DNA of 16,185 nt from an uncultured Dialister sp. (GTDB taxonomy: Bacteria > Bacillota > Negativicutes > Veillonellales > Dialisteraceae), in contig CAKQBK010000062.1 in NCBI GenBank assembly GCA_934216155.1, positions 1-16,185 on the forward strand. Direction: 5' to 3'. Of this stretch, positions 1-8,474 are shown piece after piece (the stretch's first letter is position 1; each line of letters starts with the position of its first letter). The notes below the pieces were generated by a model. That model was not told the DNA's origin, made no database searches, and saw nothing but the letters and a program-made list of their open reading frames with translations. The translations under genes were made by a program, and so were the position numbers.

Positions 1-74
1 CTGAGAACCCTGAGAACCCTGAGAACCCTGAGAACCCTGAGAACCCTGAGAACCCTGAGAACCCTGAGAACCCT
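1..74. repeat. 9-bp tandem array (CTGAGAACC x8)
   Basis: Eight exact head-to-tail copies of CTGAGAACC fill positions 1-72, followed by two further bases of the unit. The array is cut by the window edge, so its full length is unknown. It differs by about one base from the 9-bp units (GAGAAACCT type) in the right arms of the palindromic elements at 11.1-13.8 kb. It may therefore be the remaining arm of another such element or an expanded derivative. One reading frame of the + strand contains TGA in every unit, so it is probably not coding there. Confidence 0.95.
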
Positions 75-145
75 TTTGTCTGTTTTCCTCTGCAATCGCT
101 ATTTACAAAAGAAATTCATTTTTTCCCTCTGCTAGATGGTGGTAA

Positions 146-192
146 CCGTGTTATAATAATATGGTCTATCTATATATGATAGAATTACACGG
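146..192 (+). promoter_or_regulatory. Extended -10 promoter of the mre operon inside an inverted repeat
   Basis: A perfect TATAAT (152-157) is preceded by TG at 149-150, giving an extended -10 element. No good -35 is visible, which is tolerated by extended -10 promoters. The predicted start is near 164, leaving a leader of about 135 nt before mreB. The -10 is flanked by CCGTGT (146-151) and its complement ACACGG (187-192), with an AT-rich partial palindrome between them. That arrangement could be an operator or a 5' hairpin, which is inference. Confidence 0.5.
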
Positions 193-298
193 ATTATGAA
201 ATTGAGTGACTGGAAAGCTGGCAACGGATGACTAGGAAAGGTACGATATTCTAGTAACCAGTTACGAGTCACTAGTCACAAATATAGTGAGGAAAAAT

Positions 299-1330
299 AT
301 GAAAGCTTTTGCAGCCTTATCGAATCGGCTGGGGATCGACATGGGGTCTTCACAGGTTCGAATGTATCAGAAGGATAAAATTATCTTGGCGGAAGCCAGT
401 ACGGTGGCGGTGGATAATATTGATGGTCACGTACTGGGATTCGGCACGGAAGCGTTGATTCATTACCACAAGGCACCGGCCAATAATGGTTTGGAATGGC
501 CGGTACAGAATGGGGTCATTGCCAATTATGAAATGACCAAGTCAATGCTTCGCTTTTTTATCAAGAAATCGCTTCATCGTTCTGTCAGTCGTCCTACGGT
601 GATGATTGCGATTCCAGGAGAAATCAGTTCTGTTACCCGTCATGCTTTGGTGGATGCGCTGATTCACGCAGGATCTCAACACGTCTACTTGATTCCGGCG
701 CCGGCAGCCGCTGCCATTGGGGCAGGATTAGAACTGGATGGTCCGAAGGTGGTTCTTTCTCTAGTGATTGGTCGTGATGTGACCGATGCAGGACTCTATA
801 GCTGCGGCGGTATTGTGGCCCAGGAGGAAATGTCCTTTGGGGGACATCACATTGATTTGGGAATTTGTCAATATTTGCAAGACAAGTATCAAATCATGAT
901 TGGTCTGGACCAGGCGGAAAAACTGAAGAGTGAAATGATTTCTCTCTCTCGGAATGGTGGAAATACATTTACTGTACGGGGCCGTCGTATCCGCGATGGA
1001 GTGGAAGTGGTGATTGAGCTGTCTACGGAAGAAATGAGTCCGGTGATGCAGCACATTGTGCAGCCGGTCTTGCAGCTTATCAAGCGGCTTCTTAGAAATG
1101 CCACACCGGACATGGCCGACGACCTGCTGAAACAGGGGATGCTTGTTTCTGGAGGCAGTGCTTTGCTGGATGGATTGAAAGAATGGCTTTCTTCGGAATT
1201 GGGCATTCCGGTGACCGTACCGGACGCACCGGCAGATGTGGTGGCTTTGGGTTGCTATGAAGCATTTGAAAAGTATAAGTCTTTGCCATTTTTGATTGAA
1301 AATGGTGAGAAATATTATGGAGGAGCTTAA
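299..1330 (+). CDS. mreB: MreB-like actin family protein with degenerate nucleotide motifs
   Basis: Actin-fold protein of the MreB family, 343 aa (the usual size), expected to organise lateral wall synthesis at the inner face of the membrane. The start is ATG 299, with AGGA at 290-293. An upstream in-frame GTG at 287 overlaps that site and is unlikely. The phosphate-1 motif is kept as GIDMGSS (12-18) and the adenosine-side motif as VSGGSALL (283-290). Three other nucleotide-site segments are altered. The usual DxGGGT of phosphate 2 reads V-I-G-R-D-V (156-161), the catalytic Glu of the VERRA segment is Thr113, and the usual EEP before the AAAIG helix is PAP (133-135). The fold is clear and the position before mreC-mreD is classical, so the name is safe. 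ATP hydrolysis is doubtful. It could be a divergent paralogue with canonical mreB elsewhere. Confidence 0.9.
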   Translation: MKAFAALSNRLGIDMGSSQVRMYQKDKIILAEASTVAVDNIDGHVLGFGTEALIHYHKAPANNGLEWPVQNGVIANYEMTKSMLRFFIKKSLHRSVSRPTVMIAIPGEISSVTRHALVDALIHAGSQHVYLIPAPAAAAIGAGLELDGPKVVLSLVIGRDVTDAGLYSCGGIVAQEEMSFGGHHIDLGICQYLQDKYQIMIGLDQAEKLKSEMISLSRNGGNTFTVRGRRIRDGVEVVIELSTEEMSPVMQHIVQPVLQLIKRLLRNATPDMADDLLKQGMLVSGGSALLDGLKEWLSSELGIPVTVPDAPADVVALGCYEAFEKYKSLPFLIENGEKYYGGA

Positions 1331-1332
1331 TC

Positions 1333-2247
1333 ATGCTATTTTTCGGAAAGAAAAAAATGATTACCGCTGTCCTGTTATTGCTGTTCATGGGCGTGTGCGG
1401 CTGGTTTTGGCGGCATAGAGAATACATTCCTTTTGTTTCCCAACCATTATCTGTAGGCGCCGCTCCTTTTTCTTATGGCGTGAGCCGGGCTGCATGGCTT
1501 GGTGAAAATGGTTTGGGTATTTTTCATCAAGTATGGGACAATTGGAATGAATTGGATGAGCTGAAGAAAGAAAATGAAGGACTCAAGGCTGAACAGGCCC
1601 ATTACAGTGAAATTCTGGCAGAAAATATCCGCCTGAAAAATTTACTGTCTTTCAAGCAGGGTTATACCCAGTACCGTTTGACTGGCGCCTCTGTCATTTC
1701 CAGAGACTATGGCGGTTGGACCCATACTATGGTGATTGACCGTGGGGAAGATAGTGGGCTCCAGAAATACATGCCTGTCATTGTGCCTTCTGGCTTGGTG
1801 GGATTTGTCAGTGAAGTGTATCAGAATTCCGCTAGAGTGCAGCTCCTTTTGGATCCCCGTACTTCTGTAGGCGGCATTGTACAGCGCCCCACATCTCGGG
1901 TGGTTTCTATGGTATCTGGGAATAGTGGTAATCCGGGACAGTTGGCCTTCACCAATTTGCCGAAAGAAGCGGATGTGATTAAAGGGGATACCATCGTGAC
2001 TTCTGGTTATGGTGGTGTGTATCCGAAAGGACTGGTTATCGGTACCGTAGACAAAGTGGATGTAGATGCCATCGGAGGTACCCAGGTAGCCAACATCACA
2101 CCGGCCGCTGATTTCTCTCATATGGAAGAAGTTTTTGTGATTATTGACCATATCCAGAAGACTGCACCGGAAAGCATTCTGGTGAAACCGCCGAAGAAGG
2201 AACCGCCAATGAATCCAAATAAACACCAGGCAGGTGAGAAAGAATGA
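1333..2247 (+). CDS. mreC: Rod shape-determining protein MreC
   Basis: Bitopic membrane protein that links the actin-like filament to the periplasmic wall synthases, 304 aa. A short basic N-terminus (GKKK) is followed by one transmembrane helix at about residues 9-26. A coiled coil runs from about 70 to 107 (repeated E/L/K heptads, DELKKENEGLKAEQ), and the MreC beta-barrel domains follow (VISRDYGGWTHTMVIDRG, VPSGLVGFVSEV, LLLDPRTSVGGIV). The C-terminus is a proline- and lysine-rich tail. It begins two bases after the mreB stop, with a GGAGG-type site inside the end of mreB, and its end overlaps the mreD start by four bases (ATGA), indicating translational coupling. Confidence 0.95.
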   Translation: MLFFGKKKMITAVLLLLFMGVCGWFWRHREYIPFVSQPLSVGAAPFSYGVSRAAWLGENGLGIFHQVWDNWNELDELKKENEGLKAEQAHYSEILAENIRLKNLLSFKQGYTQYRLTGASVISRDYGGWTHTMVIDRGEDSGLQKYMPVIVPSGLVGFVSEVYQNSARVQLLLDPRTSVGGIVQRPTSRVVSMVSGNSGNPGQLAFTNLPKEADVIKGDTIVTSGYGGVYPKGLVIGTVDKVDVDAIGGTQVANITPAADFSHMEEVFVIIDHIQKTAPESILVKPPKKEPPMNPNKHQAGEKE

Positions 2248-2735
2248 GTACCTTAAGTCTGGTGGTACTCAGCGTGGTGGTGTTCTTTCTCCAATCGTCC
2301 TTCTTGCCATTCTTATTTGATGGCATTACCCAGCCTGATTTGTGGCTGGTGGTGATTGCACTTTCCACACTGGTATTTGAAAAAAGAACCTGTCTCATTC
2401 TTGCCATGGTAGGAGGACTTTTACAGGATATTGTGATTAGCAATTTCTTTGGACTGCATCTCCTGCCCTACCTGGCGATTACCCTTCTTTTTCTGGAACT
2501 GGGGCGGGAACGGTATAACTGCCATTGGTATATTTCCCTTTTGGCGGTACTGATTGCTTCGGCCATCTATGTGGTACTGTCCAGTCTGATTATGTGGTGG
2601 GCTGGCAGCCATTATCCGCCAATTTCCTATTTCCTGTATCTGGGACTGCCCTTCATTGCCATGAATGGGGTAGGCTCTTTATTTCTCCATCGCATCATTT
2701 GGGGAATGAAACGGGAAGGTGAACCGCAGTGGTAA
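2244..2735 (+). CDS. mreD: Rod shape-determining membrane protein MreD
   Basis: Small polytopic inner-membrane protein, 163 aa, the third component of the MreBCD scaffold. It is almost wholly hydrophobic, with about five or six predicted membrane segments. The family-typical N-terminal stretch ends in QPDLWLVVIA (about 29-38), and the LVGGLLQDI-type motif appears as MVGGLLQDIVISNFFGLH (about 55-72). The assignment rests on this profile and on its place between mreC and the PBP2 gene, because MreD sequences diverge strongly. The ATG overlaps the mreC stop and its own stop overlaps the GTG start of the next gene. Confidence 0.9.
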   Translation: MSTLSLVVLSVVVFFLQSSFLPFLFDGITQPDLWLVVIALSTLVFEKRTCLILAMVGGLLQDIVISNFFGLHLLPYLAITLLFLELGRERYNCHWYISLLAVLIASAIYVVLSSLIMWWAGSHYPPISYFLYLGLPFIAMNGVGSLFLHRIIWGMKREGEPQW

Positions 2736-4603
2736 ATAAAGATGTGCCTTCGATTTTGACAAGGCTATTAAAAAATAAAGAAGAATCCCGCTATGCCCGG
2801 ATGATTTCTGCTGCCATTGTGCTGCTTCTGATTCTGGGGGCCCGCTTGTTTTACATGCAGGTCATAGAGGGAAGTTATTATAAAGAAGAGGCTGATGGCA
2901 ACCGCATCCGCCATCTTCCTATGCAGGCCACCCGTGGGGTCATGTATGATAGAAATGGAATCATCATGGCCGGCTCGCGGTCAGCTTATAGTGTCATCAT
3001 GCCAGTGGATCGCAAAGGAAATACCCTGTCTGATGAAGCACTGAATCGGTTGTCTGCTCTACTCAAAGTGCCTACAGCGGATATCAAAAAGAAAATTGAA
3101 GATAACAAATTGGCTTTTGGTGCCATTTATCTGGCCAATGATGTAGGCATCGATGTGGCAACACAAATTGAAGAGAAGAAAGACGAATTTCCTGGCATTG
3201 AAATTGAAGTAAATCCGCTTCGTGTGTATCCGTACAGCAATGCGGGGGCCCAGGTTTTGGGGTATGTCGGAGAAGCGGGGCCCGATGATAAAGATGCGGA
3301 AGGAAATCCATACACGACCGCCACTTTGGTTGGTCGTGCTGGATTGGAACGGCAATACAACCAGTACTTGGAAGGAAAGAATGGTTCCAAAACGGTGGAA
3401 GTCAATGCGTCAGGGCAGCCTGTTCGTTATGTAGGGGGCAGCCCGGCTATTTCTGGTAACAGCGTCCGTTTGACTTTGGATGCCAACTTACAGAAAGCCG
3501 CCGAAGATGCTATGGAAGCCCAAGTGAATGAGCTGGCCCATTCGGGAGTCATGCCCACCGGGGCTTCGGCCATTGCCATTGACCCCAATAGCGGTGCCAT
3601 TCTGGCTATGGCTAGCTGGCCTTCTTATGACCCGAACCGATTCAGTAAAGGCATTTCTTCCAAAGATTGGAATGAAATTGTCAATAATAAGAATCATCCT
3701 ATGCAGAACCGCACCATTGCGTCTTCCTATCCACCTGGTTCGTTGTTCAAAGTCATTACGGGGGCAACCGCATTGGAAGCCAAAGCGGTGACACCGGAAG
3801 AACGAATCTTTGATAGCGGGAAACATTGGATTGTAGATAAGCGAAATGCCCAGGGTGAAGCCTTTGGTTGGATCAATTTCTACGAAGCATTGGCTAAGTC
3901 GGATAACGTATATTTCTACGAATTGGGACGTCGTGTAGGGATTGATAAAATTTCCCATATGGCGGAAGAATTTGGTTTAGGAAAACCCACGGGTATCGAT
4001 TTGTCAGGCGAAGCGGACGGAAATGTAGCCAGCGAAGCCTATAAGAAGAAAGTGTTTGAACAGGACTGGTACTTAGGGGAAACCATGGATGCGGCTATCG
4101 GGCAAAGTTTCAATTTGACCACGCCGATTCAGATGGCCATGGTTTATGCAGCCATTGCCAATGGGGGCTTCAAGTATGAACCATACCTGGTAAGCCGTAT
4201 TGATAATTTGGATGGCACACCACAAAAGATTTTCTCTCCTAACAAGCTGGGAACCCTTCCTATTTCACAAAGTACACTGGATACGCTCCATACAGGACTT
4301 CGGATGGTTATGACCAAAGAAGGGACCGGTGGACAGCTGTTTGAACATTACCCCATTTCCATTGCAGGGAAATCCGGGACCGCAGAAACCAATGGGTTGG
4401 ATAACGGCTGGTTTGTGGCCTATGCGCCGTTTGACAAACCAGAAGTGGTGGTGCTCTGTATGTTTGAACACAGTGGTTTCGGCTCCGATTCGGCAGCACC
4501 AGTGGTCAAGAAAATCATGGATGCCTATTTCCACATCGGTGACTATGCACCGGGAAAACAGAAAGAAAACCACGATAAAGACAAAAAAGGAGGCAAAGAA
4601 TAA
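2729..4603 (+). CDS. mrdA: Penicillin-binding protein 2 (elongasome transpeptidase)
   Basis: Class B PBP that cross-links peptidoglycan during elongation as the partner of RodA, 624 aa. One N-terminal membrane anchor lies at about 26-45. The dimerisation/pedestal domain follows (RGVMYDRNG at 69-77, and VGRAGLERQYN at 201-211). The transpeptidase domain carries the three active-site motifs: S338-L-F-K341 (in PPGSLFK), S391-D-N393 and K548-S-G-T551. The tail is lysine-rich and polar. The start is GTG 2729, with AAGGTG about 8 nt upstream, overlapping the end of mreD. The stop overlaps the minD start by one base. All catalytic residues are present, so the enzyme should be active. Confidence 0.96.
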   Translation: MVNKDVPSILTRLLKNKEESRYARMISAAIVLLLILGARLFYMQVIEGSYYKEEADGNRIRHLPMQATRGVMYDRNGIIMAGSRSAYSVIMPVDRKGNTLSDEALNRLSALLKVPTADIKKKIEDNKLAFGAIYLANDVGIDVATQIEEKKDEFPGIEIEVNPLRVYPYSNAGAQVLGYVGEAGPDDKDAEGNPYTTATLVGRAGLERQYNQYLEGKNGSKTVEVNASGQPVRYVGGSPAISGNSVRLTLDANLQKAAEDAMEAQVNELAHSGVMPTGASAIAIDPNSGAILAMASWPSYDPNRFSKGISSKDWNEIVNNKNHPMQNRTIASSYPPGSLFKVITGATALEAKAVTPEERIFDSGKHWIVDKRNAQGEAFGWINFYEALAKSDNVYFYELGRRVGIDKISHMAEEFGLGKPTGIDLSGEADGNVASEAYKKKVFEQDWYLGETMDAAIGQSFNLTTPIQMAMVYAAIANGGFKYEPYLVSRIDNLDGTPQKIFSPNKLGTLPISQSTLDTLHTGLRMVMTKEGTGGQLFEHYPISIAGKSGTAETNGLDNGWFVAYAPFDKPEVVVLCMFEHSGFGSDSAAPVVKKIMDAYFHIGDYAPGKQKENHDKDKKGGKE

Positions 4604-5448
4604 TGGCACATATTGTATCCTTTGCTTCTGGTAAAGGCGGTGTGGGGAAGACTTTGCTCTGCGCCTCTTTGGGAATTGCTTTGGCAAGAAAGGGCAAAAA
4701 GGTTCTTCTTATCGATGGCGATATGGGCATGAGAAATATGGACCTCGTGCTGGGGCTGGAAAATGATTGTTTCTATCACATCATTGATTTTTCAGAAGGA
4801 AAATGTTTCGCCAAAGATGTGATTCTGGAAGCGGCGGATCATTTGGATTTCCTGCCCGCTGCGCCCAATGGAAATTGGGATGATATCATTCCAGCCGCAA
4901 TGGACACCGTACTGGAAGATGTGGAACAACAATATGATTACATTTTCCTTGATTGCCCTGCGGGGGTCGGTGGCGGCATTCAGTATGCGGCTAACGTATC
5001 AGAAAAGTTGATCCTTGTGGTGGCGCCGTCTTGGGCTTCCAGACGCAATGCGTCACAGCTCATGGATTGGGTGGGGAGAAAAACAGAATGTACCCTTCTC
5101 TTGAACCAATTTGCTAAAAATGATGAAACTAAGATTTCTTTTGATGAAATGATGGAGACTGTAGACCCGGATTATTTCTGTGGCATGGTGCCTTATGCAG
5201 AAGAAGCGGATCGTCTGGCCCATCAGGGAATGTTGCAAGAGTATGAAGAAAACGGTGCTTTTGGGAAAGCACTATCATTGGTTCTTCGTGTGTTGTTAGA
5301 AGATAAAACATTTCCGGATACCCGCTGGAACCATTTGCTGGATCTGGCAGAAAAGGAAAGAAAAGAAAAAAGCCCAGAGAAAACGAGAGAGCGCGGCCTG
5401 TCCTGGAACAGCAGCAGCCCTTGCTATCGCTGGCGTAGAAGGAGATGA
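4603..5448 (+). CDS. minD: MinD-type septum-site ATPase, orphan
   Basis: ParA/MinD superfamily deviant-Walker ATPase, 281 aa. The deviant Walker A is GKGGVGKT (10-17), with the signature Lys11. DGDMGMRNMDLVLGLEN (38-54) is the MinD-typical switch segment and FLDCPAG (115-121) is the Walker B region. MinD places or excludes membrane proteins by ATP-dependent membrane binding. Here it sits alone between PBP2 and RodA, with no minC or minE in the window. The C-terminus lacks an obvious MinD amphipathic helix and ends in an arginine-rich WRRRR tail after a lysine/glutamate-rich stretch. A FlhG/ParA-like role is possible, though the switch segment favours MinD. The SD is AAAGGAGG just before ATG 4603. 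Confidence 0.85.
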   Translation: MAHIVSFASGKGGVGKTLLCASLGIALARKGKKVLLIDGDMGMRNMDLVLGLENDCFYHIIDFSEGKCFAKDVILEAADHLDFLPAAPNGNWDDIIPAAMDTVLEDVEQQYDYIFLDCPAGVGGGIQYAANVSEKLILVVAPSWASRRNASQLMDWVGRKTECTLLLNQFAKNDETKISFDEMMETVDPDYFCGMVPYAEEADRLAHQGMLQEYEENGAFGKALSLVLRVLLEDKTFPDTRWNHLLDLAEKERKEKSPEKTRERGLSWNSSSPCYRWRRRR

Positions 5449-6569
5449 ACAGTTTGAACCTGATTCGTTATTGGCGGCGTATAGACAGTACCCTTCTGAT
5501 GGCGGTGCTGGGCTTGGCTGTCATTTGCTTATTGATTATTGCCAGTGCCACCCATGCCAATATGGATGGAAAACCGGGACAATATGATTTCGTCATGAAA
5601 CAGGGCGTGTTTCTGGTGGCAGGACTTGTTATTGCTGGAGGCTCTCTCTATTTTGACTATCGGAAATTGTATCGATTGGTGCCAGTCATTTATGGTATCA
5701 ATGCGTTGCTTCTTCTGGTGGTTAAATTTGCTGGTACCAGTGCGTTGGGGGCACAGCGGTGGATTCAGATCGGGCCATTTACGTTGCAGCCTTCTGAATT
5801 CGCTAAGCTCATTATGATTATCTGCCTGGCTAGGCTTCTTTCTAATAATAAAAGTGGATTTCAAACGTGGAAAAGTTTGCTCCCTGTGGCAGCTTTGATG
5901 GCTTTGCCGACACTGCTCATTTTTATTCAGCCTGACCTGGGAACCAGTCTGGTTTTTGCAGCCATTACGTTTGGTATGCTCTATATTTGTGGCCTCAAGA
6001 TGCAGCTGGTGAAGCGTGCTTTCTTGGCTTTGGTGGTGGCTTTCCCTGTGATTTGGTTCTTTATCCTTCACAGCTACCAGAAAATGCGTATCATCGTATT
6101 GTTTAATCCAAGTGCGGATCCCTATGGTTCTGGCTACCATGTCATCCAGTCCAAGATTTCTATCGGGAGTGGGGGATTCATCGGACAAGGGCTGTTTGCT
6201 GGTACCCAGAGTCAGCTGAATTTCCTTCCGGAAAATCACACTGACTTCATTTTCTCCGTTATCGGGGAAGAATTGGGATTTGTGGGCGCCATTTTTGTCC
6301 TATTTCTTTATTTTATTCTATTATATAGAACCATTATGATTTCCCGCTCTTCGGGAGATGCGTTTGGCTCTCTTTTGGCCTGTGGGATTTTCTCCATGTG
6401 GCTCTTCCAGATTTTCATCAATGTGGGCATGACTTTGGGGATTATGCCTGTCACCGGGATTCCGCTGCCTTTCATGAGTTACGGCGGGTCGGCACTGTTG
6501 ATGAATCTGATTTGCGTAGGTATTTTGATGAATATTTATTTGCGGCGTAAAAAGCTGATGTTTGATTAG
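5445..6569 (+). CDS. rodA: RodA SEDS peptidoglycan glycosyltransferase
   Basis: Multi-spanning SEDS-family enzyme that polymerises lipid II into glycan strands and pairs with PBP2, 374 aa with about ten membrane helices. Family hallmarks are GAQRWIQIGPFTLQPSEFAKL, the RIIVLFNPSADPYGSGYHVIQSK loop, and LPENHTDFIFSVIGEELGF, which contains the conserved acidic residue of the active site. The C-terminal GIPLPFMSYGGSAL is typical of RodA/FtsW. Placement in the mre cluster rather than dcw favours RodA. ATG 5445 overlaps the minD stop, but AGGAG (5440-5444) directly abuts it. The in-frame TTG at 5454 has better spacing and may be the real start, giving a protein three residues shorter. Confidence 0.95.
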   Translation: MNSLNLIRYWRRIDSTLLMAVLGLAVICLLIIASATHANMDGKPGQYDFVMKQGVFLVAGLVIAGGSLYFDYRKLYRLVPVIYGINALLLLVVKFAGTSALGAQRWIQIGPFTLQPSEFAKLIMIICLARLLSNNKSGFQTWKSLLPVAALMALPTLLIFIQPDLGTSLVFAAITFGMLYICGLKMQLVKRAFLALVVAFPVIWFFILHSYQKMRIIVLFNPSADPYGSGYHVIQSKISIGSGGFIGQGLFAGTQSQLNFLPENHTDFIFSVIGEELGFVGAIFVLFLYFILLYRTIMISRSSGDAFGSLLACGIFSMWLFQIFINVGMTLGIMPVTGIPLPFMSYGGSALLMNLICVGILMNIYLRRKKLMFD

Positions 6570-6578
6570 GAGTGAATG

Positions 6579-8474
6579 ATGAACCGAGTAACTATTGATC
6601 CGGTATGGCTTATGCATATCCAGAAACCGGCCCGGTATATTGGCGGCGAATGGAATAGCATCGTGAAGGACCATGAAAAGATTCCCGTCAAAGTGGCCCT
6701 GGCATTTCCTGATGTGTACGAAGTGGCTATGAGCCATTTGGGATTGAAAATTATTTATAGCGTTTTGAATGCCAGAGACGATGCTTTGGCAGAACGTGTT
6801 TACGCTCCATGGGTGGATATGGAAGCCATGATGAAAGAAAAGCATATCCCGCTTTTCACATTGGAATCCAAATGTCCGGTCAAAGACTTTGATGTGTTGG
6901 GATTCACCATGCCTTATGAAATGTGCTATACCAACATTTTAAATATGATTCATATGGCAGGTATTCCGGTGTGGGCCAAAGATAGAACCGACGACGACCC
7001 CATCGTGGTGTCCGGCGGTCCTTGCGTATACAATGCCGAACCAGTAGCGGATTTCTTTGATGTGTTCTTTATCGGTGAATCGGAAGAAGCCATCGAAGAA
7101 ATGGTCGATATCGTCAAAGCATGGAAAGCGGAAGGAAAACCGGGAGGCAGAAAAGAAATCATCCGCCGCATGGCCACCATCGAAGGCTGCTATGCGCCGT
7201 CTCTTTATGAAGTATCCTACTATGACAATGGGGTATTCCGTTCCATTAAACCGCTCGATGAAGCGGCCCAATTCCCGGTGAAGAAACGGGTCATCAAAGA
7301 TGTAGAGCATGTCAAAATCGATGACAAACCGATTCTTCCACACATTGAAATCGTCCATGATAGAGCCGTATTGGAAATGTTCCGCGGATGCAGCCGTGGT
7401 TGCCGTTTCTGCCAGGCTGGCCTGATTTATCGTCCGGTTCGTGAAAAGAGTGAACAGCGACTCCAGGAAATCGCCGATACGCTGATTAAAAATACCGGAT
7501 ACAATGAAATTTCCCTTATGTCCTTGTCCTCTGCGGACTATTCCTGCTTGCCAGAATTGGTAGACCATTTGCTGGAAAATTTCAAAGACAAACGGGTCAG
7601 CGTGAGTCTGCCGTCTCTTCGCGTAGACAGTTTTTCTATCGATATTGCTAAAAAAATTCAGCAGGTCAGAAAAAGTGGGCTTACTTTGGCACCAGAAGCA
7701 GGCACCCAGCGCCTTCGGGATGTGATCAACAAAGGCGTTACAGAAGAAAATATCATGGGGGCTTGCCGCAACGCTTTCCAAAATGGTTGGAACAAAGTGA
7801 AACTGTATTTCATGATGGGCCTTCCTACTGAAACCGATGAAGATTTGAAGGGCATTGCTGATTTGGCCAATCGCATCAATGAACTGTATCACGAAGTGCG
7901 TGGGAAATATGGTTGCCGCATCACTGTCAGTGTAGCTAGCTTTGTACCGAAGCCCTTTACACCTTTCCAATGGTTCTCCCAGTGCACCGTAGAAGAAATC
8001 GAACGGAAACAGCAGTACTTGAAGAGTCTTTTCACCAATCGCCATATCAAGTACGCCTATCATGATGCCAAAACGGGTTACCTGGAAGCCGTCCTGGCGA
8101 GAGGGGATCGTCAGCTTTCTAAAGTTATCTACAAAGCATGGGAAAAAGGCTGCGAATATGACAGCTGGACCGAATTCTTCCATTTCGATGTCTGGATGGA
8201 TGCCTTTGAAGAATGTGGTGTCAATCCAGACCTGTATGCCAATAGAAAAAGAGATGAATACGAACAGGAACCATGGGACCATATCGATGCGGGCGTGACC
8301 AAAGATTACCTTCGCAAAGAATGGCGCATCGCCCAGAAAGGTGTCCTGACCCATGACTGCCGCCACCTGCCATGTAATGGCTGTGGTGTGTGCCCCATTA
8401 TCGACGTAAACTTGATTGACCACAAGGAGGAAACTGGACATGAAAAGGCTGTTTTTGTCTATCAGCAAAAATGA
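6579..8474 (+). CDS. B12-binding-type radical SAM protein (TIGR03960-like)
   Basis: Radical SAM protein of about 631 aa. An N-terminal cobalamin-binding-like Rossmann region (about 35-180) contains a VSGGPCVYNAEP motif and an FFDVFFIGESEEAI segment. The core carries the cluster motif C-SRG-C-RF-C at about residues 271, 275 and 278, which binds the SAM-cleaving 4Fe-4S cluster. LTLAPEAGTQRLRDVINKG and KLYFMMGLPTETDED are further family motifs. Near the end four cysteines (about 594, 599, 602 and 605) form a second possible metal site. The substrate is not established as far as I know. The family is usually followed by the DUF2344 gene, as here. Two adjacent ATGs exist (6576, 6579); the second has better spacing to TAGGAG. 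Confidence 0.88.
   Translation: MNRVTIDPVWLMHIQKPARYIGGEWNSIVKDHEKIPVKVALAFPDVYEVAMSHLGLKIIYSVLNARDDALAERVYAPWVDMEAMMKEKHIPLFTLESKCPVKDFDVLGFTMPYEMCYTNILNMIHMAGIPVWAKDRTDDDPIVVSGGPCVYNAEPVADFFDVFFIGESEEAIEEMVDIVKAWKAEGKPGGRKEIIRRMATIEGCYAPSLYEVSYYDNGVFRSIKPLDEAAQFPVKKRVIKDVEHVKIDDKPILPHIEIVHDRAVLEMFRGCSRGCRFCQAGLIYRPVREKSEQRLQEIADTLIKNTGYNEISLMSLSSADYSCLPELVDHLLENFKDKRVSVSLPSLRVDSFSIDIAKKIQQVRKSGLTLAPEAGTQRLRDVINKGVTEENIMGACRNAFQNGWNKVKLYFMMGLPTETDEDLKGIADLANRINELYHEVRGKYGCRITVSVASFVPKPFTPFQWFSQCTVEEIERKQQYLKSLFTNRHIKYAYHDAKTGYLEAVLARGDRQLSKVIYKAWEKGCEYDSWTEFFHFDVWMDAFEECGVNPDLYANRKRDEYEQEPWDHIDAGVTKDYLRKEWRIAQKGVLTHDCRHLPCNGCGVCPIIDVNLIDHKEETGHEKAVFVYQQK

Noticed and set aside
1..74. CRISPR array
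   Set aside because: The units are 9 bp and contiguous with no spacers, and no cas genes are nearby.
5529..6239. A 236-codon open frame on the - strand
   Set aside because: It is antisense to rodA, whose SEDS motifs are unmistakable; the reverse product is hydrophilic with no family features.
6939..8468. A 509-codon open frame on the - strand
   Set aside because: It lies antisense to the radical SAM gene, is in a frame left open by codon bias, has Phe/His-rich composition with no recognisable domain, and the + strand protein has clear catalytic motifs.
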